Source of the DNA: JAUIHN01 sp964556075 | GTDB taxonomy: Bacteria > Patescibacteriota > Saccharimonadia > Saccharimonadales > Saccharimonadaceae | Length of the DNA stretch: 16,472 bases | NCBI GenBank assembly: GCA_964556075.1 | Contig: CAZKUV010000015.1 | Coordinates: forward strand, 1-16,472 | Direction of reading: 5' to 3' | Position numbers and translations under genes: made by a program | Shown here: positions 14,314 to 16,472 of the stretch, piece by piece | Position numbering within the stretch: the first letter of the stretch is position 1 | Layout of the letters: each line of letters begins with the position of its first letter | Notes under the pieces: generated by a model | Told to the model about the DNA's origin: nothing | The model's database searches: none | The model's input: the letters and a program-made list of their open reading frames with translations, nothing else

Positions 14314-14490
14314 ATGAATAAAGAATACACACCCTCTCAGTTCGATGACAACCCGGATATGTTTGAGAATTTCGTTATGCCCGGACTTGAGGCTGCTAGA
14401 ATCGAAGAACTTCATGACAGAATGAATCGGATGTCCCCATATCTTGGCGAAGCCGCGTTGGCAGATAGGGATGTCGCGGAGGATGAGTAG
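14314..14490 (+). CDS. Unrecognised 58-aa acidic protein
   Basis: I do not recognise this protein. ATG 14314 is chosen because AAAAAGGA is eight bases upstream and the promoter at 14233-14261 would start transcription near 14268, which rules out a longer ORF in the same frame beginning at 14233. The product is soluble and acidic, has no cysteine, signal peptide or membrane segment, and looks partly helical in the middle (LEAARIEELHDRMNRM). Its ends are rich in D, E, N and P. It ends one base before the next gene's ATG. The very strong promoter implies a highly expressed product. Candidate roles such as a small binding or regulatory protein cannot be told apart from sequence alone. Confidence 0.75.
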   Translation: MNKEYTPSQFDDNPDMFENFVMPGLEAARIEELHDRMNRMSPYLGEAALADRDVAEDE

Positions 14491-14491
14491 T

Positions 14492-14677
14492 ATGTTCTCG
14501 CTCTTTTCTTCGCCGAAATTGGAATTCGAGCCGGTTGATCCGCTCGGGGACGGTCTTGGTGATGATATCGAGGCGATGCGCTCAAACCCCGAAGTCGTGG
14601 CATTTCAACAGGACATTGACGGTCAAGCATTGACTGAATTCTGGAACCGAGTCGAGCAGGACATTCACCGCGAATAG
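14492..14677 (+). CDS. Unrecognised 61-aa protein
   Basis: I do not recognise this protein. ATG 14492 is chosen because GGAGG (14478-14482), inside the end of the upstream gene, is nine bases away; ATG 14483 abuts that site. The N-terminus MFSLFSSPKLEFEPVDPL is short and hydrophobic but not long enough for a membrane segment. The rest is acidic and probably helical (DDIEAMRSNPEVVAFQQDID, then ALTEFWNRVEQDIH). There is no cysteine. It is the second gene of the strong-promoter operon, one base after its partner, and 15 bases before the metallopeptidase. The three may act together, but nothing in the sequence proves this. Confidence 0.72.
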   Translation: MFSLFSSPKLEFEPVDPLGDGLGDDIEAMRSNPEVVAFQQDIDGQALTEFWNRVEQDIHRE

Positions 14678-14679
14678 AG

Positions 14680-14685
14680 TATAGT
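14680..14685 (+). promoter_or_regulatory. Possible -10 giving a leaderless metallopeptidase mRNA
   Basis: TATAGT lies seven bases before the A of ATG 14693, so transcription from it would start at or next to the start codon. There is no ribosome site in the gap between 14677 and 14693. No -35 is visible, so the call is weak. Confidence 0.3.
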
Positions 14686-14692
14686 AGAACTA

Positions 14693-15076
14693 ATGGATAT
14701 AACCGACGAAGAATTCGACGCGCTCGTAACGCGCGCCATGGATGAGCTGCCGCAGGAATATATTTCTCAGTTGGATAACGTAGCGATAACCTACGACGAT
14801 GAGCCGTCTGATGAACAAATCGAGCGCATGAAGCTAGATAATAACCATCTGTTACTTGGCCTCTACGAAGGAATTCCTCAGACGCATCGAGGCGCTGGAT
14901 ATAGCTTAGTGTTACCGGATAAAATCACGTTATTCAAGAAGCCGATACTTGCTGTTGTGAGAACCAAAGAGGAATTGTTCGAACAGATCAAGCGGACGCT
15001 CTGGCATGAAATAGCCCATCATTACGGTCTGAATCACGACCGAATCGACGCATTGGAGTCAGATAAAAACCGCTGA
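14693..15076 (+). CDS. Minimal zincin metallopeptidase (DUF1025/Zincin_1 type)
   Basis: This 127-residue cytoplasmic protein has the zinc-binding helix LWHEIAHHYGLNHDRID (103-119), with H105, E106 and H109 forming HExxH. Its layout is that of the small 'metallopeptidase family protein' group (PF06262). An N-terminal helix FDALVTRAMDELPQEY leads to a strand pair LDNVAITYDDEPS. LLLGLYEGIPQTHRGAGYS (53-71) follows, then ITLFKKPIL and a helix TKEELFEQIKRTL that leads into HExxH. Known members are about 110-150 residues and their substrates are mostly unknown. The start has no ribosome site, so it may be translated from a leaderless mRNA or by re-initiation after the 61-aa gene 15 bases upstream. 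Assignment is confident; substrate unknown. Confidence 0.9.
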   Translation: MDITDEEFDALVTRAMDELPQEYISQLDNVAITYDDEPSDEQIERMKLDNNHLLLGLYEGIPQTHRGAGYSLVLPDKITLFKKPILAVVRTKEELFEQIKRTLWHEIAHHYGLNHDRIDALESDKNR

Positions 15077-15092
15077 TCCGTATACATGAGCC

Positions 15093-15103
15093 TGTGCTAC
15101 AAT
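15093..15103 (+). promoter_or_regulatory. Extended -10 promoter for the beta-helix membrane protein
   Basis: TGTGC-TACAAT is a TRTGn extended -10 nearly identical to the one upstream of 6695. No good -35 is seen. Transcription should start near 15110, and the leader contains the ribosome site AAGGGGG (15115-15121) just before ATG 15126. Confidence 0.68.
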
Positions 15104-15125
15104 ATCCCCATAAGAAGGGGGTAGC

Positions 15126-16295
15126 ATGAGGCGGACAAAATTGATGTTTCTTGGTCTGGCGGTAAGCGTCGGAGCGGTGATTGGTATCGCGGGCGTAACC
15201 CAGGCGCAGTGGTCTGACAATATACAGGGCGGTGACTCCGTATCGGTCAAGTCCGGTCAGGTGCATAAGGGCTCTTTATACGCGACCGGAGACCAGGTGA
15301 CGATTGAAGGAACGGTTGAGGGAGATCTCTACTGCGCGGGACGCGAACTTATCATTCGAGGCGAGGTGACAGGCGATGTGGTTTGTGCGGCGCAGTCGGC
15401 CACGCTTGAAGGTATGGTTGGTCAAGATGTCCGTTTGGCCGCTCAATTAGCGACGCTTGCTGGCAAGGTAGAGGGAAGCATGACGTTCTTCGGGCAAGAC
15501 CTGAAGGTACAGAGTGACGGTAGTATCGGCGGGGATTTAAACGGCGCCGTCCAGTTCGTGACGCTTGGCGGTCCGGTTAGCAAAGACGTTTTAATCGGTG
15601 CGCAACGACTAACCCTAAACAGCACAGTCGGTGGGGACATTAACGCCGCTCTGTCTCAGGTGGTTACCGGAGCAAGCGCTAAGGTATCTGGCGACTTTAA
15701 CTATATCGCCGATAGGGAAATTCGCGTTGACGAATCGGTCGTAGACGGTTCGGTTCATTTTACTCGGACTGAAAAGGGTAATAAAAATACAGGATCCATG
15801 TGGGCGTTCATGGGCCTGATGTCGCTAATGATGACCTCATTGGTTATTATTCTGCTCGCGCCACGTTTCGCCGAGAGAAGCCACCAAATAGCTAACGGTA
15901 AGCCGCTCACTGTTGGGCTGGTAGGATTCGCGGTGTTATTTGGCTCGCCGATGCTCGCTGTTCTCCTGATAGTAACTGTCTTTTTCGCCCCGCTTGGCCT
16001 GCTTGTCTTTGCGCTCTGGTTCGCGGCTATCCTAGCCAGTCAAGCCTTCTTCGCGTATCTGCTTGGCTCATTATTCTGGCGCCAGCAGAATAACATGTTT
16101 GTTCGCGCTCTGGCAGGAGTAATTGTTCTGTTCGCGCTTTACCTGATTCCAGGAATAAATGTCATCACTGGATTTACGAGCTTAATTGGAGGAATCGGGA
16201 TGGCTACAACGACGCTACTGGATGGATACAGGAAACCAAGCTATACATTAGGCTCCTCAGCTTCAAAGTCGAGAGCGAAGTCCAAAAAGTCGTAG
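15126..16295 (+). CDS. Exported bactofilin-like beta-helix protein with C-terminal membrane domain
   Basis: This 389-residue protein has a signal peptide at 1-28 (VTQAQ). Residues about 33-215 are repeats of about 15-18 residues with the pattern G-x-V-x-G-D-(L/V)-x-C/A-x4-L/I, for example GTVEGDLYCAGRELIIRGEVTGD broken into EGDLYCAGREL, TGDVVCAAQSATLEG, GQDVRLAAQLATLAG and GGDINAALSQVVTG. This is the right-handed beta-helix style seen in bactofilins and polymer-forming proteins, here predicted outside the cell. Four hydrophobic segments follow, about 222-246, 260-285, 285-312 and 325-350, and a Ser/Lys-rich basic tail ends the protein (SKSRAKSKKS). Similar beta-helix plus membrane proteins are often annotated as 'polymer-forming cytoskeletal protein' in bacteria. 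The role could be envelope scaffolding, but this is inference. It forms its own transcription unit. Confidence 0.82.
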   Translation: MRRTKLMFLGLAVSVGAVIGIAGVTQAQWSDNIQGGDSVSVKSGQVHKGSLYATGDQVTIEGTVEGDLYCAGRELIIRGEVTGDVVCAAQSATLEGMVGQDVRLAAQLATLAGKVEGSMTFFGQDLKVQSDGSIGGDLNGAVQFVTLGGPVSKDVLIGAQRLTLNSTVGGDINAALSQVVTGASAKVSGDFNYIADREIRVDESVVDGSVHFTRTEKGNKNTGSMWAFMGLMSLMMTSLVIILLAPRFAERSHQIANGKPLTVGLVGFAVLFGSPMLAVLLIVTVFFAPLGLLVFALWFAAILASQAFFAYLLGSLFWRQQNNMFVRALAGVIVLFALYLIPGINVITGFTSLIGGIGMATTTLLDGYRKPSYTLGSSASKSRAKSKKS

Positions 16296-16320
16296 CTTGT
16301 AAGTTTTATTGATACGTTAA

Positions 16321-16346
16321 ATAACCTGATTGGCTATTCAGGTTAT
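16321..16346 (+). terminator. Terminator-like hairpin after the beta-helix gene
   Basis: ATAACCTGA (16321-16329) and TCAGGTTAT (16338-16346) form a perfect 9-bp stem with an 8-base loop, 25 bases after the stop codon. The following ATACTTTG is only weakly U-rich, so termination may be inefficient or factor-assisted. Confidence 0.55.
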
Positions 16347-16382
16347 ATACTTTGTCGCCTACAGAGGTATCTTTTGCCGTTA

Positions 16383-16412
16383 TTGCACAATGTAGTGTTT
16401 TGGTGGTATAGT
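16383..16412 (+). promoter_or_regulatory. Promoter directed out of the window
   Basis: TTGCAC (16383-16388), an 18-base spacer, TGG extended -10 and TATAGT (16407-16412) form a plausible promoter with a start near 16419. It probably drives the gene that begins at or beyond the window end. Confidence 0.55.
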
Positions 16413-16450
16413 ACGAATAAATTCAAACAAAAACTCTCTAAAAACTAAAG

Positions 16451-16472
16451 ATGTTATTAGTTACAGCGCTCG
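16451..16472 (+). CDS. Possible start of a downstream gene (partial)
   Basis: ATG 16451 opens a frame (MLLVTAL...) that runs to the window edge, about 32 bases after the predicted transcription start. No clear ribosome site precedes it and only seven codons are visible, so the product cannot be named and the true start may lie further on. Confidence 0.25.

Overview
The window reads as chromosomal DNA of a Gram-positive-type Candidate Phyla Radiation bacterium, most likely Saccharibacteria (TM7) or a close relative. This is inferred from gene content: a type-2 (eukaryote-like) IleS, a DoxX protein of the kind I associate with Saccharibacteria, a sortase beside its substrate, many small exported proteins with single membrane anchors, and no outer-membrane genes. 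All genes lie on the + strand. The standard genetic code is used (TGA ends nrdR and the metallopeptidase). No insertion sequences, tRNAs, rRNAs or CRISPR arrays are visible. No stretch over 300 bases lacks a gene; the longest gap, upstream of ileS, holds a T-box riboswitch.

Layout. (1) 1-2358: cell division and replication control: the 3' end of ftsA, then ftsZ, a nrdR homologue without any cysteine, and a small thioredoxin-fold protein overlapping it. (2) 2381-2957: a good promoter and a DoxX-family membrane protein. (3) 3059-9342: a cell-surface block. It holds a 1190-residue exported protein with fourteen RCC1-type repeats in two sets of seven, a 210-residue exported protein sharing its C-terminal domain, a DUF916-like membrane protein with a C-terminal LysM, and an Ig-like membrane-anchored protein. 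Together these resemble the WxL/DUF916 surface systems of Firmicutes. (4) 9360-12693: an isoleucine T-box leader with a very short Stem I, then ileS and a PspC-domain protein. (5) 12866-14220: an exported protein with a VPNTS sorting signal, and the class E/F-like sortase that probably attaches it. (6) 14233-15076: the strongest promoter in the window, two tiny unrecognised proteins and a minimal zinc metallopeptidase. (7) 15126-16295: an exported beta-helix protein with a multi-pass membrane domain. After it come a terminator-like hairpin and a promoter pointing out of the window.

How the parts fit. The surface block could build a non-covalent surface assembly: WxL-like modules (3059-6631 and 6695-7327) held by the DUF916-like partner (7416-8609) and the Ig-like anchor (8611-9342). 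The sortase locus gives a separate covalent route. Several transcription units share an extended -10 promoter of the form TRTGn-TAnanT. The observations I rate highest are the cysteine-free NrdR, the 7+7 propeller protein with an apparently split host domain, the WxL-like locus, the LysM predicted on the cytoplasmic side, and the ultrashort-Stem-I T-box that appears to act by transcription termination.
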